A stretch of DNA of 64,000 nt from the NCBI GenBank assembly GCA_025766275.1, contig JAFKAC010000013.1, forward strand, positions 620,001 to 684,000, read 5' to 3'. Below, in pieces: positions 10,737 to 22,100 of the stretch. Source of the DNA: Lactarius indigo (Eukaryota; Basidiomycota; Agaricomycetes; Russulales; Russulaceae). Within the stretch, counting starts at the first letter, position 1; every line of letters begins with the position of its first letter. The notes under the pieces are model-generated. The model was not told the origin of the DNA, did not search any database, and was given only the letters and a program-made list of their open reading frames with translations. The translations under genes and the position numbers were made by a program.

Positions 10737-12631
10737 CTAGTGGAAAGTATCCCACTCATAGCTTTGATGGTGATAGACATCGGGCGAGGGGCGATAGCCC
10801 TCAGCCTGAGCCTTGTTCACGGGCTGGCCAGCAGGAATTTCATTCGAATTCTGGACGGGGTGGCCCCAGTTGGGAGGGATCAATCCCTTGAACGCATCGA
10901 TGACGCCGAGCGCCGCCGCGAGGCTGCGAATCATTCCGCGGGGACCGTATGGTTCACCGGTTTCCTTGTTGACGCACTCCGTGAGAACGTAATCATCTGG
11001 GGTCGCCTTCGCGAGCTGCAGGACGATCTTGTTGGCCCACTCCCGAACGTAGCCGGTGAGGACATTGTATCCGGGGGAACCCTTCTTGTACGTCATGGCT
11101 TGGATGCGGCTATCGAACTGCTTCCAGAACTTGAGCGAAACTGGGGTGACTTCGATGTATCCAATCAGGTCCCAGGTGATAAGTGCATCGTACAGCTGCT
11201 CGGCCGAGTTGAAAGAAGAGAAGAATTGAGGCTACCGTTAAAAGATACGTGAGACCGGTGGGTCTACCAGTAGCCGATAGTTAAACACTTACGTGACCCC
11301 CGATGAACTGGTCCTCGGTGAAGAAGCCAAAGTAAGGCGGCTGGTCGCTCGTGAAGTTCCTGCTCAGTGGGAAGAACTCCTTGAAGCGATCACCGACAAC
11401 CTTCAAGCTGGACAGAGCCCGCGGTGAGCATGGCTGGAACGTCGCGTCGTCGCAGCCGAGCGATGGGTCAAAGTTGTAAACCGAAACGGTGAGAGGCGCA
11501 GAACCGTAACCAGAGCGGCCCTTTGCGACATCCGTGACGGTAGTCTCGGTCATGAATTCCTCCTTGTCGTTCCAGAACGTCTGTTTATGCGTCCTTGGTT
11601 AATACCATCGGGTCTAACAAAACGAATGGAGCCCGCGGCCCACCTGCATGTAATCGAGAATCATGGAGGCACGCGCGTCGTACTCGATCAAATTGTTATC
11701 ACGACCGATGGCACGTCCCAGGCGAGCACCGCCGCGGAGGGCTCGGTACTGCAAAGATGCAGTCCAGTAGGAGCCGCCCCAGACCGGCGGCCACCACAGA
11801 TCCCACCTAGGTCCAACAACAAACAATTAACAAAGAACGCAATCGACACGCGAAAACTTGATTCTTACGAGCTCTGGTTCCAATGGGAAGAGATCCATTG
11901 GAGGTCGAGGTTGATGGTGGGCCACAGGACATCAGCGACCCAGGTGCCGTTGTTCTGCTCGGGCTTGATCAACCACTCTGCATACTTGAGAAGGACATCG
12001 ACGCGGAAAGGAGGGCTGTCTGTGCTCCGCTCAGAACTCGATCCAAAGACCGCAAAATATTCACATACCTGCAGCGGGGGAACCGATGCGAGTCTTTTCG
12101 TCGATAATCATTTTGATCTGAAGGTCGAACACGGCCTCCTCGATGCCGCCTGTGAATATGTTCCCGGCGAGGCTGACCACCTGTTGCGTCCTTGTGAGCG
12201 CGTGGACGACGTCGTCCATCTGTGGACGCAAGCTCGTGTCGTTGAACACGGTGAGCTCGTTGAGCCAAGGGTGATAAACGAGGCAAGCGTCGCGCAGCCA
12301 GAAGACGGAAAATTCGGGGTGATCAGGGTCAGGTACGACAGCTGCGATCACGCCGACCTAGAGAAGACGAGCAGACAGAGTGAATCAGCACGAAATAAAA
12401 ACAAAAAAGGCCCCTAGGTGGTCCGGGACGCACATCTGCGCCGGCTTCTGGGCCCGTGATCTCGTGAAGGAGAGCCCTCTTGGTGGCCGACTCCAGCTTA
12501 GAGAAGTATTCTGCGACCGCCGCGTCGGATTCGGCGAGGCTCATTTCATTCACATGTTTATCGCATGAGTGAGGGGTGGCGAGAGCGTGGGCCGCCAGGC
12601 CTAGTGCGGGGAGAAGGGTCGAGAGACGCAT
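10737..12631 (-). CDS. Secreted GH15 glucoamylase-like protein, six exons
   Basis: Exons 12434-12631, 12069-12357, 11869-12019, 11644-11806, 11293-11580 and 10737-11231 (minus strand) join in phase to 527 residues. A signal peptide (MRLSTLLPALGLAAHALA) is followed by one GH15 catalytic domain: FSVFWLRDACLV, GGIEEAVFD, HWNQSSWDLWWPPVWGGSYW, LQYRALRGGARLG, YNFDPSLGCDDATFQPCSPR, and AEQLYDALITWD. GH15 enzymes release glucose from starch ends using two Glu residues. The base-type Glu is recognisable in YVLTECVNKETGEP, and the acid is probably a Glu in GGIEEA. Two usually well-conserved stretches differ: the WGRPQ-type motif reads RIGSPAADSPPFR and the usual DLTWS after the second Glu reads GMIRS. 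No starch-binding domain. Function as a starch glucohydrolase is therefore inference. Confidence 0.85.
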
Positions 12632-15600
12632 GATCACAACTATGGTTGGGGGGTACGCAACAACGTCGACTCTCCCTTTATATTAAAATAAGATATGTGC
12701 AAGCACCTGTGGCACATATCAGATCAAGCCGTTGGTGTCGGAGTCGGAAATGGTGTTGGGCTGAAAAGGCGACTGGAAGCAAGAACAACAAAGGAAGATA
12801 GAAAAACAATCACAAGGCTAGCTGATGACTGACCGATGGGCGAAACCCGGGAAATTTTGGGACTAATTGGACCTGGGATGGTGTAGCTAGCTTTGTTATC
12901 GAGAGGTGGAGCTGTGAGTGTCTGCATCTACTAATGCGCGGCAAACTCGGCTATGGGACGCCAGTGGAGCGATTGAAGAGAGTGATCCGAAGTAGTTCAA
13001 AGGCCACGTATCTGTGGTTTCAAATATTTTAGAAACAACATCGAAATTATAGAGTCTTAGACGGATGCATCGAGATCGGCGTTCATATCTGTACATTAGG
13101 CACCGAATGGCCATGGAATGATGGCACAGTCGACAAGTCGACAAATACGCGTGAACGCCCTTAGAGTTCACCAGGTGCCTGAGCTCACAGGGAAAGAGCG
13201 AAATGCTATATGACGACGGCACGAATGCAGAGATCCATTTGGGAAAAGGCGGAGATCGGAGAGAGCCACGCGCTAAAGTAATGAGAAAAGTGGCGCTGCT
13301 CGAGCGAGCAACAAGTAACAGAGAACCGCGTCTACGTGACTGACAAGTTGCCGCCATCAAACCCTGTTGAGTTTAAGGACACCCCAACCTGTGACGTTGA
13401 TATTAAACGCAGCACTGGAAGCACCGGGAACAACACCGCCAAAAGCACAAGCAAAGGCATGTCCGCGGTGGATAAACAAAAAAGGCAATCCCATCAAGAT
13501 GTCCGTGGTCAATGTTCCTCGTGACTCTCAGTAAAAAAGGAAAGTCGGCTGTTAGTCGGCAGTTGACCCAAAATAGTCATCGGGTAGTCAACGTGACTAA
13601 AAAAGGGATATTTGCAAGATTTCTAAGTCGGAGTGACTAAGATTGACTACAGTTGAACCTCTCTTAACCCATAGGGGGTATAGCCCATAACATCTGGGAA
13701 ATCCAAGGGGGGGCCAGGCCGTGGTTCCGTGACCCGAGGTGGGGGGGGGGGGGGTCGGCCGACAGTCTCTAAAAAAATTTGCTTTTTGGGCGTCTAAGGC
13801 CGGGCCGATCTGGAAATTTCCCGCTTTTCCCCCGTATCATCTCAGCAATAGTGCATATTGTGTGTTTGTAAACCCATGCGGGGACCCAAATATGGGTTTG
13901 TGGGTATGGGTGTGGGTCAGATCTGAGGTACCCGTACAAAACCCATACCCGTTGCATGGCGGGTTTTTTCAAAGGGATACTAGAATTCTACTTACTACAT
14001 GTTACTGTACTATTCTATGAGGAATCTATTTAACTACAGTTACAGTGGCCTGAGCCCCAACTCCGTCTAAGAGCATCTACAGGTCTTGGGGCATGTGATG
14101 CGTCGCAAGGTGTCGCGCACGCGTCCGCGGAACGCGCGCCGTCGCATACAGGTCCATGGTGATTGGGGACGTGTTTATCTCAAAGGGATAAACGTGCGTA
14201 GACGTGCGGCGGGGTCGAGAACAGAAACAAGGTTGGGTTGTTGCAGAGGGTCGAAAATGATTGTGCACGTTTGCGCATAACACAAAACTTCACATATGTA
14301 GTTGTATGAGTTGGAGATACGTCTTGTTTGAGCCAATAAGGCCGCGGACAAATGCAGAAAGCCGGAGAACAAAAAGAATGAGCCACACTGACACTGAGCT
14401 TAAAAGTTAGGGGAACTCAACTATGATAAATGTAAGCAATGAAGTTGCATGTTCCCAGCTTGGTGGTAGCATACAGCACTCATGGAAATGTTTATAGAAC
14501 ACACAGAAACGTGTGTGGTGCCAGTGGTTTGGCAGCGATGCACGATGGGGGGGGGTAATCTAAGAAATTTCCATATTTGGAATTTAATTTCCTTTTTGGG
14601 GGTAGGGGGGGGGGGGGGTACAGCCCAACCCCTTAAAAAAATTTACCGACCCCGTGCAATTTTAAGAATTCCGGCCCCCCCTTGGGGAAATCAGGAAAGT
14701 TGAAATTTACCATGATTTATCAAAATACACTAAATTTGTGGAAATGTTCAAGATGATTGCAAATTTTACAGTGGCCAAGAGTGGCCTGGTAAAATTTCCA
14801 TTATAATGCAGCAATACAGCTAAATGAAGCAAAACTCAGTCAGAGTAGCTGTCAGTGTGTCACGCTGATACACCTGGTGCACTGCTAAATGTAAATTTTC
14901 ACATATCTAAGCTAATACAACAATATGCAGCCAACTAGCCTGCTGAGGATATGGTGATTGGTCACTCTCAGTGGCAGGAAGAGTCTTGGGAAGAGTGGCC
15001 TGCAGCATGGGCTGAGACCCTCAAAAATCCTAGTTGCATATGCAAACATTAACCTACTGCTACAATCACAGGTCTGGTCCCAGTGCAGGGCGCAAGATGG
15101 TGCCTGTATTGGTGTGATGCATATGAAAGCCCTGGAAATTGATCAGGAACCACATGGTGAATAGTGATATACTGGTGACATCCCTAGCTGGAAGACTAGT
15201 GGTCTCACAGAATCACAGGTGTTATGTCCATGGTTTGGTTTACTCTTTTTCTTGTTTATTCTCCTTGTCTTGTGACTGGTTGGTGGGTTGGTGCCACATG
15301 ATGGCACTTGTTATGGTATGGACTGAATGGCTCATCATGAATGACTCATGGCTGGTTATGACTATGGCCCAGTAATACCCTAAACCGTCACTAAACGCAA
15401 GAATGACTGGTAAAGGAGTAATATTGGGTTTGAGAAGTCGAGGAATATAGGACCGATAATCTGGCCAATGGCGACTTTAACCGAAGGCACACCGACATGG
15501 GACTGAACAAGCCGAAGCCAACCAAGGCGAGAGTGAAGGAGTTTAAACGCGATGCAGGGCTGTGAATAGCTGAAGTATAGCCGAATACGCACACACAGGT

Positions 15601-15651
15601 GCTTTGCAAGATCAAATAAAATTGATGTGGTAGATAATCGAATAGTAGGAT
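12632..15651. other. Gene-poor 3-kb stretch with G-tracts before the retrotransposon nest
   Basis: No coding gene, RNA gene or complete transposon that I can support. It includes two poly-G tracts, at about 13739-13753 and about 14607-14619, each followed by similar text (A-run plus TTT, then a G/C-rich stretch). This suggests two diverged copies of one repeat. A GC-rich patch at 14090-14220 has a minus-strand ORF without recognisable features. The last 280 bp (15375-15651) should lie inside the oldest element G if the nest is read correctly, but I could not recognise it. Confidence 0.45.
12676..12682 (-). promoter_or_regulatory. TATA-box candidate of the glucoamylase-like gene
   Basis: TATAAAG on the minus strand, 45-51 nt upstream of the ATG at 12631, in a T/A-rich stretch. 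Confidence 0.4.
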
Positions 15652-15656
15652 ATGAG

Positions 15657-16179
15657 TGTTATGTTTTGACTCACGTGGTTGGACCCTTACTATACCGGTT
15701 GCAACTACGGTGGTAAGGTATATTAGTTGCGGACTTACTTACGGTGATACGGCAGTGCGATAGGAGATACGGGTATGATAGCTGACTGATGACCGACGCC
15801 ACTAGTATGGGTACTAGTAGTATTAGGGTTCGAGATACTTATGCGATACGTCGGACGCTACTTACTGTGACTCATAGCAGCGCTTCTAAGCCTGCTCGTT
15901 TGTGTATTTAAACTGTCTTGTGAAGACCAAGATACACCATCTTGGTCTTCTTGAATCGTCACTTCTCTTCTCTTCCTTCTCAAAGTCTCGCCTCTATTCT
16001 ATTTCTGCCTTCAGAGTAACCAACTTCATTCACAACTGCATAAGCTTGCCAGTGTACCTTCGCGTATTCACTAAGGCAAGGACTTGGACCTTCGCGTCTT
16101 CAAGCCGACAGATTATTACACCGCTAAGTTGTTACTGCCATTTGAGCTCAAGTCGAGCTAACGTCGTGACGGCGTTACA
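15657..16179 (+). repeat. 5' LTR of element A
   Basis: Begins TGTTATG and ends GGCGTTACA. TATA-like TATTTAA at 15905-15911; 34 nt further, ATCTTGGTCTT at 15939-15949 is complementary to the primer-binding site, marking the likely RNA 5' end. A 12-bp inverted repeat (15922-15933 with 15939-15950, 5-nt loop) overlaps that point. Confidence 0.93.
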
Positions 16180-16181
16180 TT

Positions 16182-16192
16182 AAGACCAAGAT
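16182..16192 (+). promoter_or_regulatory. Self-priming-type primer-binding site of element A
   Basis: AAGACCAAGAT starts 2 nt after the LTR and is the exact complement of 15939-15949 in the LTR. It does not begin with the TGG expected for pairing with a tRNA CCA end. Confidence 0.7.
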
Positions 16193-16200
16193 CCCCCATC

Positions 16201-18829
16201 GTGGCCGTAACAACAAGAGACCAGTGGATGAACTTCCATCCCTATTCATTCCCAAGGAGAGGAGAACGTAACGTCCCCACGCGCTTTCTACAAGCTGCCA
16301 GTTGGAGGGAAAGACAAGAAGAAACCAGATACTTCGTAGAGTTTAATGGGCCGACTAGGTTCCGTCCAGTTGAGTTCAACTTCGACCACCTGTGTTGGGT
16401 AGAAGTTACGTGGAACCCTATAGATTCTCAGTGGGACGCTGTGCGACCAGCAGGGCCCAGATATCGGTGTGACATCGATGCACGAGAACTCAATAGCCGA
16501 GCCGATTGGGGCCCCATTGATGGGCAAGTACGGGAACACTCCACTGGAGAGGTAGTGTCAGAGGAAGCCGAAGAAAACGAACAAAGTCAAGACGGAAGCA
16601 AAGGACAAGAACCAAATCAAACAGAAACCAGCGGAGGGGCAATACAAGACCTCCTCATCGAACGAGCTGAGTCCGCACACATTACAGAACCAGAACCAAT
16701 TCACATCCGATCACCAGCCATTATGGCAACTCTAACGCAAGCCATGGAAGAAGTCGCGATTGAAGAAATGCGCGCAATATGAGAGGAGGCAAGAGAAATC
16801 CTCATGCCTATCGATCCCGAAACAGGAGTACGAATGACCGCAGATGATGCCGCCATCTTTCGAGCAATAGGATCTGATCGAGGAGACCCTCCATCAGGAC
16901 GACGACCTGCACTGGAACTTCCCCCAGGTATGGGAGGACCAGGAGAGGATCCACCACCGCCACCAGGAGGGGGCGTCCCGTTCGACCTACGAAGGACCGA
17001 ACCACCAAGAGGACCACCTGCCGGACTGCCCGGAGGTGGCGGTGGAGGCGACGCCGGAGGAGGAGGACATCATAGTGAAAAATTAACCGGCGAGCCACCT
17101 TCCATCTTTGACGGAGACAGACTCAAAGTAGATCAGTTCCTAACACAGTGGCACGTCTACTGGGGCATGAACCTGGACGCCCCTATCATGCGAAACGACT
17201 ATAGGAGATGTCTCCTATTCCTATCCTACATCAAAGGCAGAGCGGTCAGCGAATGGGTCTTATCCTTCCTGAACTGGCTCAATTGACAAATACAATGCGG
17301 AATCAGTCCCTACACAAGAGACTTATGGGACACTGTGGCAGATGGTTTCAGCCAATGATTCGAAAACATGCTGGAACGAGAGCAAGCACAAGCCATATTA
17401 AGAAAAGGCTTCAAGATGGTGGGGGAAGACATTGATAAGTACGTCAATGACTTCGAACAGTTGGCCCGGAAGGCTCATTACTGTCTCAATGAACCACAAA
17501 CCATTGACCTCTTCACGTCGGGGCTACCCAAGGAGCTGTTCAAGAACGTGTTCCAGTTCGACGACCCAACTACGTTCGACGACTGGAAGAGAGCCGTCCT
17601 CAAAAGACAGAAAAACTACATACATCTCAAGGCAAGGCTCAACGAGTACAAGAGCACTCCTCAACAACTGAAGAAGCAAAGCGGCAACACAGGGTGGACA
17701 CTTCCACAGAACCTGCCACAGACCAATCCCTGGGCCATGGACATGTCGGCAGATCGCGCCAAAGTACGGCTCGCTGGCTCAGAAGATATCGACTTCAATA
17801 AACTACCCCACCGTGACTGGACGACGCCACCCTTCCCACCAAGGGGAGGGCCCGGAGCAAGGGGGCGAGGCAGAGGAGGGTCCCGACGGGACTTAAGGAA
17901 CGTCCTTTGCTATAATTGTAATGCCCTGGGACACCTCTCACGAAATTGTCCATATCCAAGGAACCAGAGGCAATGGCCTAACCCCCCTTCCAGTAGCAGG
18001 ATGACCGAAACCACCTGGCCGCCTCAGTGGCCTGGATCCCCAGGACCCACATCTCAGTACGAACCATCGCTACCAGGGTATGCAACGCCGGCGCCCAGTG
18101 TGATGCCCGCACCACAAATCAACGCAGCAAAAACAGCTGGAGAACAAGCAAAGGAGTGGCTCACGCAGGTAGCCAACAGCACGGACTGATGAACAGCACA
18201 CAAGGGTAGCATACTCACAGTGGACAAGGGAGACTGTGGTGAGATAGGCTGGGTGGCTGGAAGCAGCAAACAGGAAGTCAAGCAGCAGAAGCAAGAGGTG
18301 TCTGGCACACAACAGTGAGGGAACTGATGTTACAATTTGAGAGGAAGAGACATACCTGGCACACAACAGTGAGGGAACTGATGTGGACCAGGAGCATACA
18401 AGCACTACTACTTATACTATACAGGAGGGTGACACAACTACAAGGTAGGTAACAGAGTGTCACAGAGTACAAGGGACGCATTGTTCTACAACAGGACAAA
18501 GGAGTGTGTGTAAAGGGAACAAGGCGTGCAAGAACAAGGAAAAGTCCAGACAAGGATGATATCATAGTGACATCATAATAAAGATAAGAACTAAAGGAGA
18601 ACAAAGGACTGAGTACAATGAAGTGTCCGGAGTGTTCTACATGATGTCATAGTACATGATGTCATACATGATGCAATGATCAGCGCTAGATTGTACAGAT
18701 CAAATGTAAGTAATCTACAAGTTCAATTAATCTAATCTAAAGCAGTCCATGCTGCAAGTCCGGTCCGTATGAGCCGCTAAGTGCGCAAGGGTCACTTATC
18801 AACACGGACGAAGTAAAAGACCTCATCCT
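16201..18829 (+). pseudogene. gag of element A, three nonsense codons and an LTR insertion
   Basis: The open frame starts at GTG 16201 (GTG GCC in context ATC-GTG-G), 8 nt after the PBS; no AUG lies between the presumed RNA start and this codon. The coding sequence carries an acidic linker, a Gly/Pro-rich segment, the capsid region (FDGDRLKVDQFLTQWHVYWG) and a CCHC zinc knuckle, CYNCNALGHLSRNC. TGA codons interrupt at 16780, 17284 and 17356; the related element E has CGA, CGG and CGA at these places. The solo LTR at 18187-18804 splits the tail, which resumes at TDEVKDLILQDLW. An alternative AUG start at 16228 exists in this copy only. Confidence 0.85.
18187..18804 (-). repeat. Solo LTR, family 5, inserted in element A gag
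   Basis: 618 bp flanked by CGGAC (18182-18186 and 18805-18809). Removing it rejoins the gag reading frame as in element E at about 43245. In its own orientation it starts TGTTGATAAGTGACC and ends GTTCATCA. It contains a short direct repeat around 18298-18385 (two copies of a stretch with ACACAACAGTGAGGG). The same LTR occurs reversed at 23950 and in pieces at 59933 and 63586. No internal region of this family is in the window. Confidence 0.88.
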
Positions 18830-18838
18830 TCAGGACTT

Positions 18839-20657
18839 GTGGGGGAAAGAGGGTTTTCAGGGCGCCTGAACCCGTCAGTCTGGGTGAGGGCATTACAATG
18901 TAATTCTGTAATTGTGACAACGCGCTACCGATCTCTACGAATCCCAGTGACTGTCCGCACGAATTACCAAATGACTGAAACAAACGTGCTGGTAGACTCC
19001 GGAGCTACTGACAACTTCATAAAGCCAAGAATGGCTCACCAGGCAGGAATCCCAGTACAACTGCTGGAAACGCCTCGCAAGATATGGAACATAGATAACA
19101 CGGAAAACAAAGCTGGGTTAATCACTCATTATGTTAACCTAGAAGTGAAAACACGAGGACAGGTCAAGAAAATGACCTTTCTGGTCACCGACCTTGGCAG
19201 CGAAAACATGGTACTGGGCTATCCATGGCTGAGCGCCTTTGAACCCACCATCAGTTGGGCAACAGCAACTATGCATCCAGATATGCAGCCGGTCGTACTG
19301 GCTACCACCGAAGAACTACTCACAACGCCCACTATTCGGGCTCTAATCACGACAGAAAAAGAAGCGATCGTCCAAGAACTAGAAGAAGAAACCTTCGCAC
19401 GAGCCACCACCTCAATGGAATTAGCCATATCAGCAAAACAACAGCAGACGGCAGCAGTGCTACCGCCGGTATATGCAGAATTCAGTATGCTCTTTAATGA
19501 GCAAGCTTCACATCGCTTCCCTCCAGCACGGCCCTGGGACCACGCGATTGTTTTTAAGCCATCGGCACCGGCGTCAATCGACTGCAAAATATATCCCATG
19601 ACGCAAAAGGAGGAAGGGGAGTTAAAGGAGTTCCTCGACGAGAAGCTGAAACAGGGGTATTTACGCCCCTCTATCTCCCCGTACGCCTCTTCCTTCTTCT
19701 TCATCAAAAAGAAGGACGGAAAACTATGCCCAGTCCAGGACTATCGGGTCATCAACTCACACACTATTCGCAACCAATACCCGTTGCCACTCATTCAGGA
19801 CCTCATTCTCGATCTCAGTAATGCCCATATCTACATGAAACTCGACATTTGTTGGGGCTATAACAACATACGAATTCACGACAGCGACCAGGAGAAAGCG
19901 GCGTTCAAAACCAAATTCGGCCTTTTTGAGCCCACTGTCATGTTCTTCGGCCTTACCAACTCCCCCGCCACGTTCCAGGCAATGATGAACCATATCTATC
20001 GTGACACCATTGCAAAACACGAACGCCTTGGAACTATGATACGTGTCTACATGGATGATATCGGTATAGCCACTCACTTCGACCAGGACCTGGTGGCCCA
20101 CATTCAGGCCGTACGCGACGTCTTGCGTGTCGCAGCAGAACATGACCTTTACTTCAAACTCGAGAAATGCCTGTTCCACCAGCCACGGATGGATTACCTG
20201 GGGGTAATCCTTGAAAGGGGGGTGACTCGAATGGACCCTGTAAAAGTTCAGGGCATCAAGGACTGGCCGACACCCACGAAGGTCAAGGATGTCCATTCCT
20301 TCCTCGGATTCTGCAACTTTTACAGACTTTTTATCTGCGGCTTCGCAAGTCATGCCAAACCGCTCACCAAGTTAACAAGAAAAGATGAAGAATGGCGATG
20401 GACAGAAGAGGAAGACAAGGCATTCAAAACCTTGAAATGCCTTGTAATGGAAGAACCAGTACTGGCACACCCAGTCCTCCAAGACCCATTTGAATTAGAA
20501 GTTGACGCCTCTGGATACGCGGTGGGAGCTGTCCTATTACAAAGGAAAGCTGATGGAAAACGACACCCCATAGGCTATTACTCAGCCACGCTCTCGGAGA
20601 CAGAACGAAATTACGATATCTACGACTTAGAATTGCTCGCGATAGTCAAGGCCCTGC
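18839..20657 (+). pseudogene. pol of element A, 5' part (protease, RT, start of RNase H)
   Basis: Open frame in the -1 frame relative to the gag end. Aspartic protease motif LVDSGATDNFI, RT region with KKKDGKLCPVQDYR, the YMDDIGIA catalytic box, and RNase H start DASGYAVGAVLLQ. No stop within this half. It is cut after AIVKAL by element C; the target duplication CCTGC is at 20653-20657, and the frame resumes at 36960. Confidence 0.9.
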
Positions 20658-21246
20658 TGTAACGCCACTACAGGGGCGTTAAGTACGACCTGTACCAAGT
20701 CAGTCAGTTGGTTGGTAGTCCAAGCTCACAGGCTTGACTTCAGTAGAGATGATGCACAAGAGTCACAAGGACGTATATCACTTGGACTATAGAGGGAGGC
20801 TAAGACACGAAGGTCGAGCAAAGGTCGGGATCGCGAGACGAGGGACTTCGCGTAGACGAGTGTAGTATTACACAAGAAGTCTAGTCTACCGTACAAGCTA
20901 GGTAGCACTGGGCTTAAATACGCGAGTTGTCGTACCGTACGAATGAGGGCGTAATGCCGTTCCTCCTTGGAGAACAAAAGGTGGGACATAATGGGAACAA
21001 AGGTCATACGTATCAAGAACAAAGGAGAATCATGCGGGTCCGTGCGTGAGTGAGAAGTGAACGGAAACTAGCACATGTTGAGCTTTATTGGAAGATAACA
21101 ACGATAAGCAAAGCGCGTGATAGGAACCAGGTGAACATAATGTCTGCGTAGTCATACAGGGCTCGTAGTGTAAAGGTAGGGGTTGAATAAAGCAAGGAAA
21201 GAACGAGTCCAACGAAAGGAATACGATGTGAACGAAAGTTATGACA
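20658..21246 (-). repeat. 3' LTR of element C
   Basis: Minus-strand TGTCATAAC to GGCGTTACA. The purine tract (CAGGGGGTAA on the minus strand) lies directly next to it at about 21247-21256. The plus-strand ORFs inside have no coding meaning. Confidence 0.92.
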
Positions 21247-21294
21247 TTACCCCCTGTCCAGGCTTGAAGACGCCTCGACTTCAACACTCGGGAT

Positions 21295-22100
21295 TAACGA
21301 GGTCGTAGATGTCGGCGTTCAGGTCGTTCTCCGGCCAAGGGGAGATGTCGAGTTGACAATAATGCGTCTTGAGGAAGAGGAAAGGCCCGCGCTTGCCACA
21401 TTTATGACACATTTCGTACTGTGGGCATCAAATTTCGTCGTGATTGGCGTCAGTACGAAAACATCGCCCACACCACCTCCCTTGGGTTTGGGTTGCAATT
21501 GTCGGTGGTTCGGGGACTGTGAAGGAGGTGGTGGCCTCCATGGTTACTGCCTGTCGTATGCGTTCGTCGGCTTGATAAGTTGTGATTACTTCTTCGACCA
21601 TGCCCGCTCGCCGGAAGATGCATCGATAGGACTGATGCTCTTGACTTTGGCAATGGCGACAGGCGGGTCGTGGCCTAGTGGGACAGTCGCGTACAAGGTG
21701 GTGGGGGCTGTTGCAGTGATAACAACGTCGACGGTGGGGCTTGTTGGCGAGGCGAGGGAATTCCAGTGGTCCCCCACGTCGCGGAGAGAACAGGATTGCA
21801 TAGCGAGAGTGACGAAGTGGGGCGGGCAAGGCCGTCATACGCGCATATTCATTGCCGATGGTAGCCAGCGCCCCCGCATACTGAAGTCGCCTTTTAGTGC
21901 TGGCTAGCATTAGGTCCACCGTTAATCGCTCCGATCGCAGCTTTCGTGAGTCTTCTTCCAACTTTTCGCACCTTTCGTCGATTTCTTTAAGAGCCAAGAG
22001 CCCCGTCCATAGCCTGGTAACCTTGGCGGTAAGTCGTGGCGAGTTGGGGGTTATCGAGGATGTGGACAAGGGTAGTGTCGGATACTGGGGTTTCGGTCAT
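21295..22100 (-). pseudogene. 3' accessory ORF (ORF3) of element C, internally deleted
   Basis: Homologous to the 483-residue ORF3 of element D. The start (MTETPVSDTTLVHILDNPQL) is fused to NSPRLTAKVTRL, so about 0.63 kb of D-equivalent sequence is missing; the joint lies at a shared CTCG. The zinc knuckles CYHCNSPHHLVRDC and CRHCQSQEHQSYRC remain. A TGA at 21428-21430 corresponds to CGA in element D. Confidence 0.8.

Noticed and set aside
10527..11252. 241-codon plus-strand ORF
   Set aside because: Antisense to the glucoamylase-like gene, with no features of its own.
14077..14283. Minus-strand ORF in a GC-rich patch as a gene
   Set aside because: 68 codons, no splice-consistent continuation and no recognisable motif.
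16182..16199. tRNA-primed PBS for the Gypsy elements
   Set aside because: None of the sites starts with TGG, and all match their own LTR instead.
18298..18385. CRISPR-like direct repeat in the family-5 LTR
   Set aside because: Only two copies, a eukaryotic LTR context and no array structure.
20726..21287. Hydrophobic ORFs inside LTRs (also at 18278, 24721, 25977, 33336 and 36439)
   Set aside because: They lie in LTR sequence, occur on either strand and change between copies; no conservation as protein.
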